NCBI RefSeq assembly: GCF_000938265.1
Contig: NZ_JYFC01000001.1
Location: forward strand, 1 to 64,000
Direction: 5' to 3'
From: Agreia bicolorata
Lineage (GTDB): Bacteria; Actinomycetota; Actinomycetes; Actinomycetales; Microbacteriaceae
Length of the DNA stretch: 64,000 bases
Part shown: positions 1-11,819 of the stretch, one piece after another
Numbering within the stretch: position 1 is the first letter of the stretch
Layout of the letters: each line of letters opens with the position of its first letter
Position numbers and translations under genes: made by a program
Notes under the pieces: generated by a model
Told to the model about the DNA's origin: nothing
Database searches by the model: none
Seen by the model: the letters and a program-made list of their open reading frames with translations, nothing else

Positions 1-1
1 C

Positions 2-103
2 TCCCGCGTCGCCGCGAGACTCCTCGCCCTCGCCGCCGGGATCTGGCACAACTGGCTCATCAATGCCCCCGCCAAACGCTCCCTCATCGCCTACGACCAC
101 TGA
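2..103 (+). CDS. IS982-like transposase, C-terminal end only
   Basis: This is an open frame running in from the window edge and ending in TGA; only the last 33 residues are visible. The tail reads LLALAAGIWHNWLINAPAKR and ends in SLIAYDH. That resembles, from memory, the C-terminus of IS982-family DDE transposases, which cut and paste their own insertion sequence. The catalytic residues lie outside the window, so activity and completeness cannot be judged. The following 700 bases look like non-coding or decayed DNA, as expected beside an insertion. The IS family assignment rests on a short tail and is moderate at best. Confidence 0.6.
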   Translation, partial: SRVAARLLALAAGIWHNWLINAPAKRSLIAYDH

Positions 104-447
104 AACGAATCGGACTCACTCATCTAGACCCTGCGAGACGCAGATACGACCGACCTCATCGCACCATCAGTGCCTATGCTTCCAAACGCGGCGAAATCCA
201 ATTTCACCGGCCATCGACCTCGAGGGATACGGACGGTCCAGGCCGCTTCCAAGGGGCCGCCGTGTCTCTTGCCCGAAAACAAGTCTGTTCCGTCTCAGGA
301 TCATTGAGATGATCAGGACCGTCTGCCTTATATCGCAGGACAAGTGCTGCTCTGGCATCTGATCGATCCAATCTACTGACCGAGGTTCTGCACTGAAAAG
401 CGACGCCACCTGTTCATCTCCAGATCCGATGCTTGTCAGCCCAGAGG
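104..447. other. Intergenic stretch beside the IS end; no gene supported
   Basis: About 340 bases follow the transposase stop. Short open frames exist on both strands, but their amino-acid composition is rich in Arg, Ser and Pro without recognisable motifs, and none has a convincing ribosome binding site. The right terminal inverted repeat of the insertion element should lie near the start of this stretch. It cannot be identified without the left end. Confidence 0.4.
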
Positions 448-792
448 TCATTCGCCACGTATATGACCGCCCACCGCGAAGCGGACTTTGGCCTCCCACG
501 TGTTCCCATCTGACCTCGAGAGTCTCGACGGCCGCGTGCGCAGCATCCGCTGCGGTCAGGTCCCTGTATGTGCTCCACTGGAGATCATCCGTGCCGTTCC
601 GAAGATCGAGCGCCTGAGCCGCGTCGCCGATGGCTCCGCGGAGGCGTTCAGTGATCGTCTTCTGACTGACGAGAGGAGGTCGATCCGTGGTCGGCTGACC
701 CGAGGATTGCGGCGTGCAGTATAGAACCGAGTTGACTCATCAACCGCATAACAGTGAGTCGTGCCGTAGACAGGAATCAGATCGATCTCCAC
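448..792 (-). pseudogene. Possible decayed gene with two compensating frameshifts
   Basis: A minus-strand frame starts with ATG at 792 (MEIDLIPVYGTTHCYAVDES) 18 bases after the FHA gene. It soon becomes arginine-rich. From about 715 to 505 the protein-like reading is instead in another frame, containing TITERLRGAIGDAAQAL and LTAADAAHAAVETLEVRW with normal high-GC codon use. Near 505 it seems to return to the first frame (WEAKVRFAVGGHIRGE) and stops at 448. This pattern suggests a gene of about 115 codons broken by two compensating frameshifts, next to an IS end. No family is recognised. It could also be chance open frames in GC-rich DNA. Confidence 0.28.
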
Positions 793-810
793 CCCGGACG
801 CCTCACTTGT

Positions 811-1701
811 TCAGGACACTACTGTGCCAGACCCATCGCGTCGGGCACCCGGTCGAGGCGGCTGCGGCTTCTGCCGGGAGAGTTCTCCGCCCAGTCGGCC
901 ACCGAACGGCCGCCCGTGGTCGGCGAACTCCGCCCGGAAGTACCCGAGCCGCCACGCGCCGAGTTCGATGCGTGCGCCCGTGCGCAAGACACGACCGAGC
1001 GGACGACGCGGGGAATCCCGATCGAGGAGCGGTATGTCGCCGGGCGTCTCGGAGTTGAGCCTCAGGGTGTACTCGTCGTCGGCGGTGTGCGTGATGGTGG
1101 CGTGCACGGGTTCGAGCCCGTCGAGTTGCAGATCGGCATCGGGACCAGAACCGATGACCGTCACTCCGTCGAGGAGCTCGAATTCCTTCGGCGGTGATCC
1201 ATCCCAGTTCTCAGAACCGATCACGAAGATCAGCCGAGGTCGACCGGATCCGGGTGCGGCGTGGGTTGTGGTCGGACGAAACCGAGCGCGACGGTCGAAC
1301 GTCGGCAGGAGAGGGAGCAGCGTCGATGGCGGAAGGGCAACGCGTCGTGCGGCATCGGCGCGACGCATCAGCAGCGATGTGACGACGCCCGGCTTACCCA
1401 GGCGGATATGCGGTGAGCCCGAGGCGACTCGCTGCGCGATCGACGTCTTGACGGAGCCCAACTCCCCCACCATGCCCGTAGGACCGGACAGCTGAACGGT
1501 CACGCCCCGACGGGCGAGCCCACCGGCGAGATCCCGGATGCGTGCCAGCGACACTCGCGTGCGGTCCACGAATGCTTCGGGGCGCGACACGAGAATCTCG
1601 ATGGTGGAACCGCCGGCAGTGATCGAGCCCTCGATGGTGTTGCCGTCACCGTCGTCGAGCTGAAACGTCAGGTCGATGTCGAAACGGATCGATGCGGCCA
1701 T
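811..1701 (-). CDS. FHA-domain protein
   Basis: A 296-residue protein. Residues about 155-258 form a forkhead-associated (FHA) domain, a phosphothreonine-binding fold, with the core VIGSGPDADLQLDGLEPVHATI region at about 182-203. The usual Gly-Arg of the FHA loop reads Gly-Ser here, so phosphopeptide binding may be weakened. Residues 1-130 are not recognised; residues 134-156 are a Pro/Arg-rich linker. The C-terminal tail is basic and glycine-rich. The start chosen is ATG at 1701 (MAASIRFDID), 5 bases after the upstream small gene's stop; a longer upstream extension of the frame runs through that gene and is implausible. FHA proteins usually act with Ser/Thr kinases or secretion systems, but neither is visible here. 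Confidence 0.75.
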   Translation of the reverse strand: MAASIRFDIDLTFQLDDGDGNTIEGSITAGGSTIEILVSRPEAFVDRTRVSLARIRDLAGGLARRGVTVQLSGPTGMVGELGSVKTSIAQRVASGSPHIRLGKPGVVTSLLMRRADAARRVALPPSTLLPLLPTFDRRARFRPTTTHAAPGSGRPRLIFVIGSENWDGSPPKEFELLDGVTVIGSGPDADLQLDGLEPVHATITHTADDEYTLRLNSETPGDIPLLDRDSPRRPLGRVLRTGARIELGAWRLGYFRAEFADHGRPFGGRLGGELSRQKPQPPRPGARRDGSGTVVS

Positions 1702-1706
1702 GATCG

Positions 1707-1994
1707 TCAGGAGCGGAGCGGGTCTGAGCCGGGCGCCTGGTCGTCGCTCGTCGTGATTCTCAGGGTTCCGTTGAACTTCCAGATTGCTCTCGGGGCGTCC
1801 GGGCCGATGTCTCGCGGCACTTCGACGACCATGTCGACAAAACTGTAGTTGACCGCGGCGCCGCGGCCCGTGAGATACGACCACATCTCTCGTCCGAGAT
1901 CCGTCCAGTCACCGATCGTCTTGCCATCGGGGCCGGTGGATGCATTGGACGGTGTTGCTCCGCCATGAACTTCGTCGTTCGATGTGTCTGTCAT
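1707..1994 (-). CDS. Small protein of unknown function upstream of FHA gene
   Basis: A 95-residue acidic protein starting with ATG (MTDTSNDEVHG), without signal peptide or membrane segment. The central part, WTDLGREMWSYLTGRGAAVN followed by YSFVDMVVEVPRDIG, looks like a folded domain, while both ends are polar and probably disordered. It is cotranscribed with the FHA gene (5-base gap), so the two products may work together; that is inference. I do not recognise the family, although similarly sized proteins paired with FHA proteins would be expected in related genomes. Confidence 0.55.
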   Translation of the reverse strand: MTDTSNDEVHGGATPSNASTGPDGKTIGDWTDLGREMWSYLTGRGAAVNYSFVDMVVEVPRDIGPDAPRAIWKFNGTLRITTSDDQAPGSDPLRS

Positions 1995-2088
1995 GTGCTG
2001 ACACTATGCCGGGTAGACGAGGGGCGACAGAGCTGAGGCCGACCATTGCCAGAAGCAGGGTCGAGGTGTAGGGCCCGAACACCCGAAA

Positions 2089-2117
2089 CGCCTCCTCGCG
2101 ATGATCGCGAGGAGGCG
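2089..2117 (-). terminator. Intrinsic terminator after pyk
   Basis: A perfect 12-base-pair GC-rich stem (5' arm 2089-2100, 3' arm 2106-2117) with a five-base loop (ATGAT) lies 32 bases past the pyk stop. Read on the minus strand it is followed by TTTCGGGTGTT, a weak T-rich tail as often seen in actinobacteria. It should end the gltB-gltD-pyk transcript. Because the stem is symmetrical it may also act on the opposite strand. Confidence 0.8.
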
Positions 2118-2148
2118 CTTCGTGCAGGCGAGATGGTGAGCTCTAGCT

Positions 2149-3588
2149 CTAGACGACCTCGGCCTTGGAGGGGTTGTGGGCTGACCCAACGACATGGATA
2201 CGCATGTCGTTCGTCGTGCCCGACTTTCCGGGAGGGGATCCGCAGATGACGACGACCTTGTCGCCCGCCTCTGCCAACTCCTTGCTGAGAAGCACCTCGT
2301 CGACCTGCACCATGAGCTGGTCGGTGTGCTTGACACGCTCTGTGAGGTACGACTCGACGCCCCAGGTGAGGGCCATGCGGTTGCGGATGCCCTCTTCAGG
2401 AGTGAGCCCGATCATGGGGATCTTCGAGCGGAGGCGCGACATACGACGCACCGAGTCGCCCGACTCGGTGAAGACGACCACGAACTTCGCCTCGACGAAG
2501 TTGGCCACCTCTTCGGCGGCCAGCGTGACGGCACCGCCCTGAGTGCGCGGCTTCGTGCCGAGCGCAGGGATGCGGTCGAGCCCGTGAACCTCAGTGGACT
2601 CGACGATGCGCGCCATGGTCTGAACCGTGATGACGGGGTACTCACCGACGCTGGTCTCGCCGCTCAGCATCACCGCGTCGGCGCCGTCGAGAACGGCGTT
2701 CGCGACGTCGGACGTCTCTGCGCGGGTGGGGATCGGGCTGGAGATCATCGACTCGAGCATCTGCGTCGCCACGATGACGGGCTTGGCCATACGACGCGAC
2801 AGCTCGATCGCGCGCTTCTGCACGATAGGAACGGCCTCGAGAGGAAGCTCGACGCCCAGGTCGCCGCGAGCCACCATGATGCTGTCGAACGCGTCGATGA
2901 TCTCTTCGAGGTTGTCGACGGCCTGAGGCTTCTCGATCTTGGCGACGACGGGAACGCGGCGGTTCTCCTCGGCCATGATCTCGTGCACACGCTCGACGTC
3001 TTTTGCGTCACGAACGAACGATAGGGCGATCAGGTCGGCGCCCAGCTTCAGGCCCCAGCGCAGGTCGGCCTCGTCTTTCTCCGACAGGGCCGGCACGTTG
3101 ACCGCGACGCCCGGGAGGTTGATTCCCTTGTTGTTCGAGACGTTGCCCGCCACGATGACCTTCGTGGTGACCGTGCGGTCGTCGGACTCGATGACCTCGA
3201 CCTTGACCTTGCCGTCGTCGATCAGCAGGAAATCGCCCGGCTTCACGTCCTGAGGCAGGCCCTTGAATGTTGTACCGGAGAGCTCTTTCGTTCCGAGCAC
3301 GTCATCGATCGTGATGGTGAAGATGTCACCTTCGTTGAGGTAGTAGGGGCCACCTTCGAACTTTCCCAGGCGGATCTTCGGACCCTGCAGGTCGACCAGC
3401 ACGGCGACAGCTCGACCCGAGTCGGCTGCAGCCTGGCGCACGGTGGCGTAGATGCCCTCGTGCACGTCATAGGTGCCGTGGCTCAGGTTCATGCGGCAGA
3501 CGTCGACACCGGCGTCGATGATCGCCCGGATGTCTTCGTAGCTTGAGGTTGCCGGGCCGAGGGTGGCGACGATTTTTGCGCGTCTCAT
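2149..3588 (-). CDS. pyk: Pyruvate kinase
   Basis: Converts phosphoenolpyruvate and ADP to pyruvate and ATP, the last step of glycolysis. The 479-residue length is normal. Visible signatures are KIVATLGPATSS and MNLSHG near the N-terminus, DLQGPKIRLG, and the catalytic region KIEKPQAVDNLEEIIDAFDS followed by MVARGDLGVE; TQMLESM comes a little later. The ATG at 3588 (MRRAKIVATLGP) is chosen because family members begin right at this strand; the frame stays open upstream into the leader without homology. It is the last gene before a strong terminator and follows gltD by 91 bases. Confidence 0.97.
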   Translation of the reverse strand: MRRAKIVATLGPATSSYEDIRAIIDAGVDVCRMNLSHGTYDVHEGIYATVRQAAADSGRAVAVLVDLQGPKIRLGKFEGGPYYLNEGDIFTITIDDVLGTKELSGTTFKGLPQDVKPGDFLLIDDGKVKVEVIESDDRTVTTKVIVAGNVSNNKGINLPGVAVNVPALSEKDEADLRWGLKLGADLIALSFVRDAKDVERVHEIMAEENRRVPVVAKIEKPQAVDNLEEIIDAFDSIMVARGDLGVELPLEAVPIVQKRAIELSRRMAKPVIVATQMLESMISSPIPTRAETSDVANAVLDGADAVMLSGETSVGEYPVITVQTMARIVESTEVHGLDRIPALGTKPRTQGGAVTLAAEEVANFVEAKFVVVFTESGDSVRRMSRLRSKIPMIGLTPEEGIRNRMALTWGVESYLTERVKHTDQLMVQVDEVLLSKELAEAGDKVVVICGSPPGKSGTTNDMRIHVVGSAHNPSKAEVV

Positions 3589-3613
3589 CGTGTAGTGGTA
3601 CTCCGTGTTCTCT

Positions 3614-3630
3614 GCGCCCAAGCAGGGCGC
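3614..3630 (-). other. Small hairpin in the gltD-pyk gap
   Basis: GCGCCC and GGGCGC flank a 5-base loop in the 91-base gap upstream of pyk. There is no T-run on either side, so it is at best a weak terminator, or an RNA processing or leader structure between gltD and pyk. It may be chance in GC-rich DNA. Confidence 0.3.
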
Positions 3631-3679
3631 AATCGGGATCAGTGGCTGAATCGGATGAAGGATGGAACGGGGTGGAAAG

Positions 3680-5129
<1,450 letters not shown>

Positions 5130-5137
<8 letters not shown>

Positions 5138-8100
5138 CGGTAACCTCCAAAATGCGTCCCCAGACGATTTCGCCGTCGGGGTCGAGTCCTTCATCGACGG
5201 CCGTCTGCCTGGTCTCCAGCACCGCGGCGTAGTCGCGGGGAAGAACCTTGACGAACTCCGTCACGGTCGTGTCGAAATCGGCCAGCATCGCCGCGGCACG
5301 CGTCGATCCTGTCTCGAGTTCATGACGGGTGAGGAGATCGCGAACGATCTCCGCGTCGGCGCTTCCCAGAGGAAGCAGAGACAGCTCGCCGGTCGCGAGC
5401 GAGTCGCGGTTGACGCTCTCAGTGCGCAGGCGGTGGATGTAGGCGGTTCCGCCGGACATGCCGGCGCCGAGATTGCGGCCTGTCGAGCCGAGGATCAGCG
5501 CCAGGCCACCGGTCATGTATTCGAGCGCGTGGTCGCCGACGCCTTCGACGACGGCGGTCGCTCCGGAGTTGCGGACGAGGAAACGCTCCCCCACGATTCC
5601 GCGGATGAACATGCTGCCGCGAGTTGCTCCGTAGCCGATCACGTTGCCCGCGATCACGTTGTCTTCCGCCGCGAACTGGCTCCGGCGGTCGGGTCGAACG
5701 ATGATCTGCCCGCCCGAGAGACCCTTGCCGACGTAGTCGTTCGAGTCCCCCTCGAGTCGCAGGGTGATTCCCGACGGCAGGAAAGCGCCGAAGGACTGAC
5801 CGGCCGAACCCAGCAGCGTGACCTGGATCGTGCCCTCGGGAAGCCCGGCCTCGCCGTGCTTCAGGGTGACCTGGTTGCCGAGCATCGTTCCCACCGCGCG
5901 TTCTGTGTTGCGGATCGGAAGTGTGATGGCGACGGGCTCGCCGAGCTCGAGTGCTGACTGCGCTTCACGGATGAGGCGGTTGTCGAAGTGCTTCTCGAGC
6001 TCGTGATCTTGCTGGCGCCGATTCGAGCGCGGCTCGTCATCGGCGAACTCCGGTCCGACGAGGATCGGGCTCAGGTCGAGACCGTCAGCCTTCCAGTGCT
6101 CGATCGCGCCGTTCATGTCGATCAGTTCGTGGTGTCCGATCGCCTCTTCGAGCGAGCGGAAACCGAGCTCGGAGAGGTACTCGCGCACCTCTTGCGCCAG
6201 GAACTCGAAGAAGTTCACGACGAATTCCGGCTTTCCGGTGAAGCGGGCTCGGAGTTCGGGGTTCTGCGTCGCGACTCCGACGGGGCACGTGTCGAGGTGG
6301 CAGACACGCATCAGAATGCAGCCTTCGACGACGAGCGGCGCCGTGGCGAAGCCGTACTCCTCCGCACCGAGCAGGGCGCCGATGATCACGTCGCGGCCGG
6401 TCTTCATCTGGCCGTCGACCTGAACGACGACTCGGTCACGCATACCGTTGAGCATCAACGTCTGCTGCGTCTCGGCGAGTCCGATCTCCCACGGGGTTCC
6501 CGCGTGCTTCAGCGAGTTCAGCGGGCTCGCGCCCGTGCCTCCGTCGTGGCCGGAGACGAGCACGACGTCGGCGAGAGCCTTGGTCACGCCCGCGGCAACC
6601 GCGCCGATGCCCGACTGGCTGACCAGCTTGACGTGCACGCGGGCCAGCGGGTTGGCGCGCTTGACGTCGAAGATCAGCTGCTTGAGGTCTTCGATCGAGT
6701 AGATGTCGTGGTGCGGGGGCGGTGAGATCAGTCCGACTCCGGCGGTCGCATGACGTGTGCGTGCGACCCAGGGGTAGACCTTGGTCGGAGGGAGCTGGCC
6801 GCCCTCACCGGGCTTCGCTCCCTGAGCCATCTTCAGCTGGATGTCGGTGGCGTGCGTCAGATACATGCTCGTGACGCCGAAACGGCCGGATGCGACCTGC
6901 TTGATCGCACTGCGCCGGCGCGGGTCGAGGAGACGGTCGGTGTCTTCGCCGCCCTCTCCCGTGTTCGACTTGGCACCGATGGAATTCATCGCGATCGCCA
7001 GCGTCTCGTGGGCCTCCTGCGAGATGGAGCCGTAGCTCATGGCACCGGTCGAGAATCGCTTGACGATCGACTCGATCGGTTCGACCTCGTCGAGGGGAAC
7101 AGCCGGGCGGGCGCCGTGGCGCAGCTTGAAGAGTCCTCGCAGAGTCATGAGATTCTCTGCCTGCTCGTCGATCAACCGCGTGTAGTCGCGGAAGATGTCG
7201 TAGCGACGGTTGCGCGTCGAATGCTGCAGCCGGAAGACGGTCTCGGGGTTGAACAGATGCGGCGGACCTTCTCGGCGCCACTGGTACTCGCCGCCGGTCG
7301 CGAGCGGTTCATGTGCCGACGCCGCCTCGTCTTCGGGATACGCGGCGCGGTGCCTGCTGGCGCTTTCGGATGCGACGACGTCGATTCCGATTCCACCCAG
7401 CTTGGTGGTGGTTCCGGTGAAGTACTCGCGCACGAAGTCGGTTCCGAGGCCGACGGCCTCGAACGCCTGTGCGCCCGCATAGCTCGACACGGTTGAGATG
7501 CCCATCTTGGACATGATCTTGAGAACGCCCTTGCCGAGCGCCTTGATGACGTTCTTGACCGCCTTCTCCGGAGTCAGACCGGTCAGGCGACCACTGCGCA
7601 CGAGGTTCTCGCAGGTCTCCATGGCCAGGTACGGGTTGACCGCAGATGCGCCATATCCGATGAGGAGGGCGACGTGGTGCACTTCGCGCACGTCTCCGGC
7701 CTCCACGATCAGGCCGACCTTCATACGGGTCTCCTGGCGGATGAGGTGGTGGTGCACCGCAGAGAGCATCAGCAGCGACGGAACGGGAGCCAGGTCTTTG
7801 TTAGAGTCCCTGTCTGAGAGCACGATGAAGGCGGCGCCGTCATTGATGGCCTGATCGGCCTCGCGGCACATCTCGGCGATGCGCTCCTGCATGGCGAGCG
7901 GCCCGTCTTCGACCCTGTAGAGACCCCGGATCGTCGTTGTGATGCGACTGCCGGAATGGGGATCGATGTGCTGGATCTTCGCAAGTTCGTCGTTGTCGAT
8001 GACCGGGAAGTCGAGAATGACCTGGCGCGTGTGCTCGGCAGTCGCGGCGAGGAGATTTCGCTCGGGCCCGAGTCCGAGGCGCATCGAGGTGACGACCTCT

Positions 8101-9776
8101 TCTCTGATCGAGTCGAGCGGAGGATTCGTCACCTGCGCGAACTGCTGCGTGAAGTAGTCGAACAGCAGTCGAGGCCGTTCGCTCAGCACGGCGATGGGCG
8201 TGTCCGAGCCCATGGCGCCCAGCGGCTCAGCGCCGTTCTTGGCCATCGGCATCAGGAGGATGCGAATCTCCTCCTCGGTGTAGCCGAAGGTGCGCTGACG
8301 CCTGGTCACAGACGCGGGCGTGTGCACGATGTGCTCGCGCTCGGGAAGGTCGCGGAGGTTGATGCGGCCCGCATCGAGCCATTCGGCGTAGGGCCCGGTG
8401 GCGGCGAGTGTGTCCTTGATCTCCTCGTCCTCGATGATGCGACCGGCGGCAGTGTCGACGAGGAACATGTTGCCGGGACGCAGACGTCCCTTGCGCACGA
8501 CCTTGGCAGGGTCGACGTCGATGACGCCGATCTCGCTGGCCAGCACAACGAGGTCGTCGTCGGTCACCAGGTAACGTCCGGGACGGAGGCCGTTGCGGTC
8601 GAGAGTCGCTCCGACGAGGTCGCCGTCGGTGAAGACGAGCGCGGCGGGGCCGTCCCATGGCTCCATCAGCATCGAGTGGTACTCGTAGAATGCCCTGCGT
8701 TCGGGATCGAAGTCGGTCTGGTTCTCCCACGCCTCGGGGACCATCATCATGATGGCGTGCGGAAGCGATCGACCCGCGAGGGTCAACAGTTCGACGACCT
8801 CATCGAACGACGCGGAGTCGCTGGCCCCGGGCGTGACGATCGGCAGAAGCGGCGTCAGGTCGCCCATGACCTCCGACTCCAGCTGGGACTGGCGTGCGCG
8901 CATCCAGTTGCGGTTTCCCTGCACGGTGTTGATCTCGCCGTTGTGCGCCATCATGCGCAGTGGCTGGGCCAGAGGCCATGACGGGAAGGTGTTGGTGGAG
9001 TAACGCGAGTGCACGAGCGCGAGCTTCGAGGCGAAGCGCTCGTCGGAGAGGTCGGGATAGAAGGGCTCGAGCTGGAGCGTCGTGACCATGCCCTTGTAGG
9101 TGAGGGTTCGCGACGAGAGCGACATGAAGTACACCTCGAGCTCACGTTCCGCTCGTTTGCGCAGGCGATAGGTCAGTCGGTCGAGGACGAGTCCGCTGAG
9201 GGGAGCGCCCTCGGCGTCGTGGTTGACACTGCAGACGAAGAGCTGCCAGATCGCCGGCATCGCGGCGCGGGCGAGACGACCGAGCTCATCCGGACGGATC
9301 GGCACCTCGCGCCATCCGAGGATGCGCAGATCCTCGGACTCGGCGATGTCGGCGATGCGCGACACGATCGTCTCTCGCTCGGACGGATCCGTCGGAAGGA
9401 ACGCGTTGCCTACCGCGTAGTGGCCGACCGGAGGAAGCTCGGCCGGGCCGACGGCACGGAGAAACTCGTCCGGGATCTGCGTGAGGATTCCTGCACCGTC
9501 GCCCGTTCCGGCGTCGGAGCCGATCGCGCCACGGTGTTCGAGATTGCGAAGCGCGCCGAGGGCGGTGTCGATGATGTCGTGCCCTGCCGTGCCTCGCAGA
9601 GTGGCGACCATGGCAAGGCCGCAGGCGTCTTTCTCCGCTGCGGGGTCGTACAACCCCTGTGCTGCGGGGACGGAACTGAAACGGGAATGCGGGGGCTGCT
9701 CGGACCGTGGCTGCTGGGACAAGGAAGTGCCGTCCTCTACGTGATTACTTAAGGATCTGGGACGCCGCTGGCCCAT
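5130..9776 (-). CDS. gltB: Glutamate synthase (NADPH) large subunit
   Basis: The alpha subunit of GOGAT transfers the amide nitrogen of glutamine to 2-oxoglutarate, giving two glutamates. The order is: a type-II glutamine amidotransferase domain with the catalytic Cys in [14 protein letters not shown] (Cys52 with the ATG start, after removal of a propeptide), a central domain, the FMN-binding synthase domain, the 3Fe-4S motif [19 protein letters not shown], and the C-terminal beta-helix GXGXG domain. The length of 1548 residues is normal. The ATG at 9776 has no obvious ribosome site. A TTG at 9722 (reading [11 protein letters not shown]), preceded by AGAGGA, is a credible alternative giving a shorter propeptide. 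It forms an operon with gltD. Confidence 0.95.
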
Positions 9777-9863
9777 GAAGGGAAATGCCGTGATGCCCTG
9801 TCGGGTCGTGTCGGCTGTAGGGGTGTTCGGAAGCTGAGGACGCGAGTTGCGCGACTGTCATGT

Positions 9864-10904
9864 TCAGTTCGTGGATTTCGCACCGACAACGCTTGTGGCG
9901 CCTGATGCGACGGGTTCTTTCTCGGGAGAATCGGTGGCTCCATCGCCCCTGAGCTCGTCATCCGAGTAAGTGTCGCTCGATTCTACCCCAGCACCCGCGG
10001 GCACCCACTCTGCGCCCGGTCGGTACGGCCCCGGTTCCGCACCGGGGTGCTCGCGGCGCTGGATCAGAATGATGAGAAGGCCGACCAGAATCGCGGCCCA
10101 TGCTCCCCAGACATTGGTGCGCACGCCGAAGAAGATCTCGCTCGGATCGACGCGCATCGTCTCGAAGACGGCGCGGCCGATGCCGTACCAGATCAGGTAG
10201 ACGCCGAAGACCTTGCCCCACTGCAGGTGGAGCTTGCGCTCGAGCAGCAGGATGACGGCGACGCCGGCCAGGTTCCAGATGACCTCGTAGAGGAAGGTGG
10301 GCTGGAACAGCGTGCCATCGGCGAGACCCACCGGGATTGCGTCGTTCGGCTGCGGGATCTCGAGACCCCACGGCAGATCGGTCGGGGTGCCGAAGAGCTC
10401 GTGGTTGAAGTAGTTTCCGAACCGACCGGCAGCCTGCGCGAGCAGCATGCCCGGCGCGAGGGCGTCGGCGAAGGTCCAGAATCGGATGCCGCTCAGTCGG
10501 CACCCGATGTAGGCGCCGACCGCGCCTCCGATGAGCGAGCCGAAGATCGCGATGCCACCCTCCCAGACGGCGAAGACCTTCCACCACTCGATGCCCTCAC
10601 CGAAGTAGTCGCCCGGGTGCGTGAGCACGTGGTAGATGCGCGCCCCGATGATGCCGAAAGGGATCGCCCAGAGGATGATGTCGAGCACAACGCCCGGCTC
10701 GGCTCCACGCGCGGTCAGCCGACGCGAGGTCAAGATGGTGGCGAGCACGATTCCCGTGAGGATGCAGAGCGCATACGCGCGAATCTCCAGCGTGCTTGCA
10801 TACTGCGGAAGCCCGAGGCTATGAAGCCACCCGGTGAATCCGCTGATGTCGATACTGAAGCCCTGCCACGTAGGGCTGGGGATGCTTGTGGGGGCGAAGA
10901 CCAA
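9864..10904 (-). CDS. lgt: Prolipoprotein diacylglyceryl transferase
   Basis: An integral membrane enzyme that moves a diacylglyceryl group from phosphatidylglycerol to the lipobox cysteine of prolipoproteins. Several hydrophobic segments are evident. The family signature GRFGNYFNHELFGTPTDLPW lies about midway and contains the essential Arg. The C-terminal 60 or so residues are a hydrophilic, acidic cytoplasmic tail typical of actinobacterial Lgt. The start is TTG at 10904, about 10 bases after GAAAGG; no better start is in frame nearby. Placement between trpA and gltB is common in actinobacteria. Confidence 0.95.
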   Translation of the reverse strand: MVFAPTSIPSPTWQGFSIDISGFTGWLHSLGLPQYASTLEIRAYALCILTGIVLATILTSRRLTARGAEPGVVLDIILWAIPFGIIGARIYHVLTHPGDYFGEGIEWWKVFAVWEGGIAIFGSLIGGAVGAYIGCRLSGIRFWTFADALAPGMLLAQAAGRFGNYFNHELFGTPTDLPWGLEIPQPNDAIPVGLADGTLFQPTFLYEVIWNLAGVAVILLLERKLHLQWGKVFGVYLIWYGIGRAVFETMRVDPSEIFFGVRTNVWGAWAAILVGLLIILIQRREHPGAEPGPYRPGAEWVPAGAGVESSDTYSDDELRGDGATDSPEKEPVASGATSVVGAKSTN

Positions 10905-11015
10905 CGGTTTCGACCTTTCATCGTGTTGTGCTCATGCGGAAGTCTGTTCGCTCGCCGAAGCGGGAGTTCAGACGTAGAGGGGCTGATGCTTATTGTAGGA
11001 CGGAGGGAGAGCCGG

Positions 11016-11819
11016 TCAGCGACCGGTGCCGGTGGCCAGTTGCGCGGCGAGGCGGGCCACCCCGTCGACGCCGTCTTCGGCAAGCGCGCGGACGAGCGCC
11101 GACCCGACGATGGCGCCGTCGGCATAGCCCAGGATCTCGGCGATCTGCTCCGCGGTAGAGACGCCGATGCCCACGCAGGCGCTGGTTGATCCGACGGAGC
11201 GCAGGCGTGCGACGAGCTTCTCTGCTGCCAGGCCTAATTCGGCGCGCGCACCCGTCGTTCCCATCGTGGAGACCGTGTAGACGAATCCGCGGCTGTTCTC
11301 GACGGCAAGACGCAGACGCTCGTCTGTCGACGTCGGCGCGGCGAGGAAGACTCTGTCGAGACCGGTTCGGTCACTCTCGGCCAGCCAGTCGGCGCCGGAG
11401 TCGACCGTGAGGTCGGGTGTGATGAGCCCGGCTCCCCCGGCGGAGCGGAGGTCGTCTGCGAATCGCGCGACGCCGTACTGCACGACAGGGTTCCAGTAGG
11501 TCATGAGCAGAATGGGCGCGTCGACCCTGGCCCTGATCTTCTCGACAGCCGTGAAGGCGTCACGAAGTCGGAAGCCCGCGTCGAGAGATGCCTGCGTCGC
11601 TTTCTGGATGACCGGGCCGTCCATGACCGGATCGGAATACGGGATGCCGAGCTCGAGAACGTCGACACCGTTCTCGACCAGTGCGACGGCAGCGTCGATG
11701 CTCTCATCGAGAGTCGGAAAGCCGACGGGAAGGTAGCCGATGAGGGCTCCAGCTCGCGACCGACGGCTGGCCTCGATTGCGGATGCGACGGGAGACTCGA
11801 TGACGCCGATGGCGGTCAT
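11016..11819 (-). CDS. trpA: Tryptophan synthase alpha chain
   Basis: Cleaves indole-3-glycerol phosphate to indole and glyceraldehyde 3-phosphate; indole is channelled to TrpB. The 267-residue TIM barrel shows [13 protein letters not shown], and the catalytic Glu and Asp lie in [20 protein letters not shown]. The phosphate-binding loop is [10 protein letters not shown] and [11 protein letters not shown] at 11819 overlaps the trpB stop by 4 bases, so translation is coupled in the order trpC-trpB-trpA. Confidence 0.97.
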   Translation of the reverse strand: MTAIGVIESPVASAIEASRRSRAGALIGYLPVGFPTLDESIDAAVALVENGVDVLELGIPYSDPVMDGPVIQKATQASLDAGFRLRDAFTAVEKIRARVDAPILLMTYWNPVVQYGVARFADDLRSAGGAGLITPDLTVDSGADWLAESDRTGLDRVFLAAPTSTDERLRLAVENSRGFVYTVSTMGTTGARAELGLAAEKLVARLRSVGSTSACVGIGVSTAEQIAEILGYADGAIVGSALVRALAEDGVDGVARLAAQLATGTGR

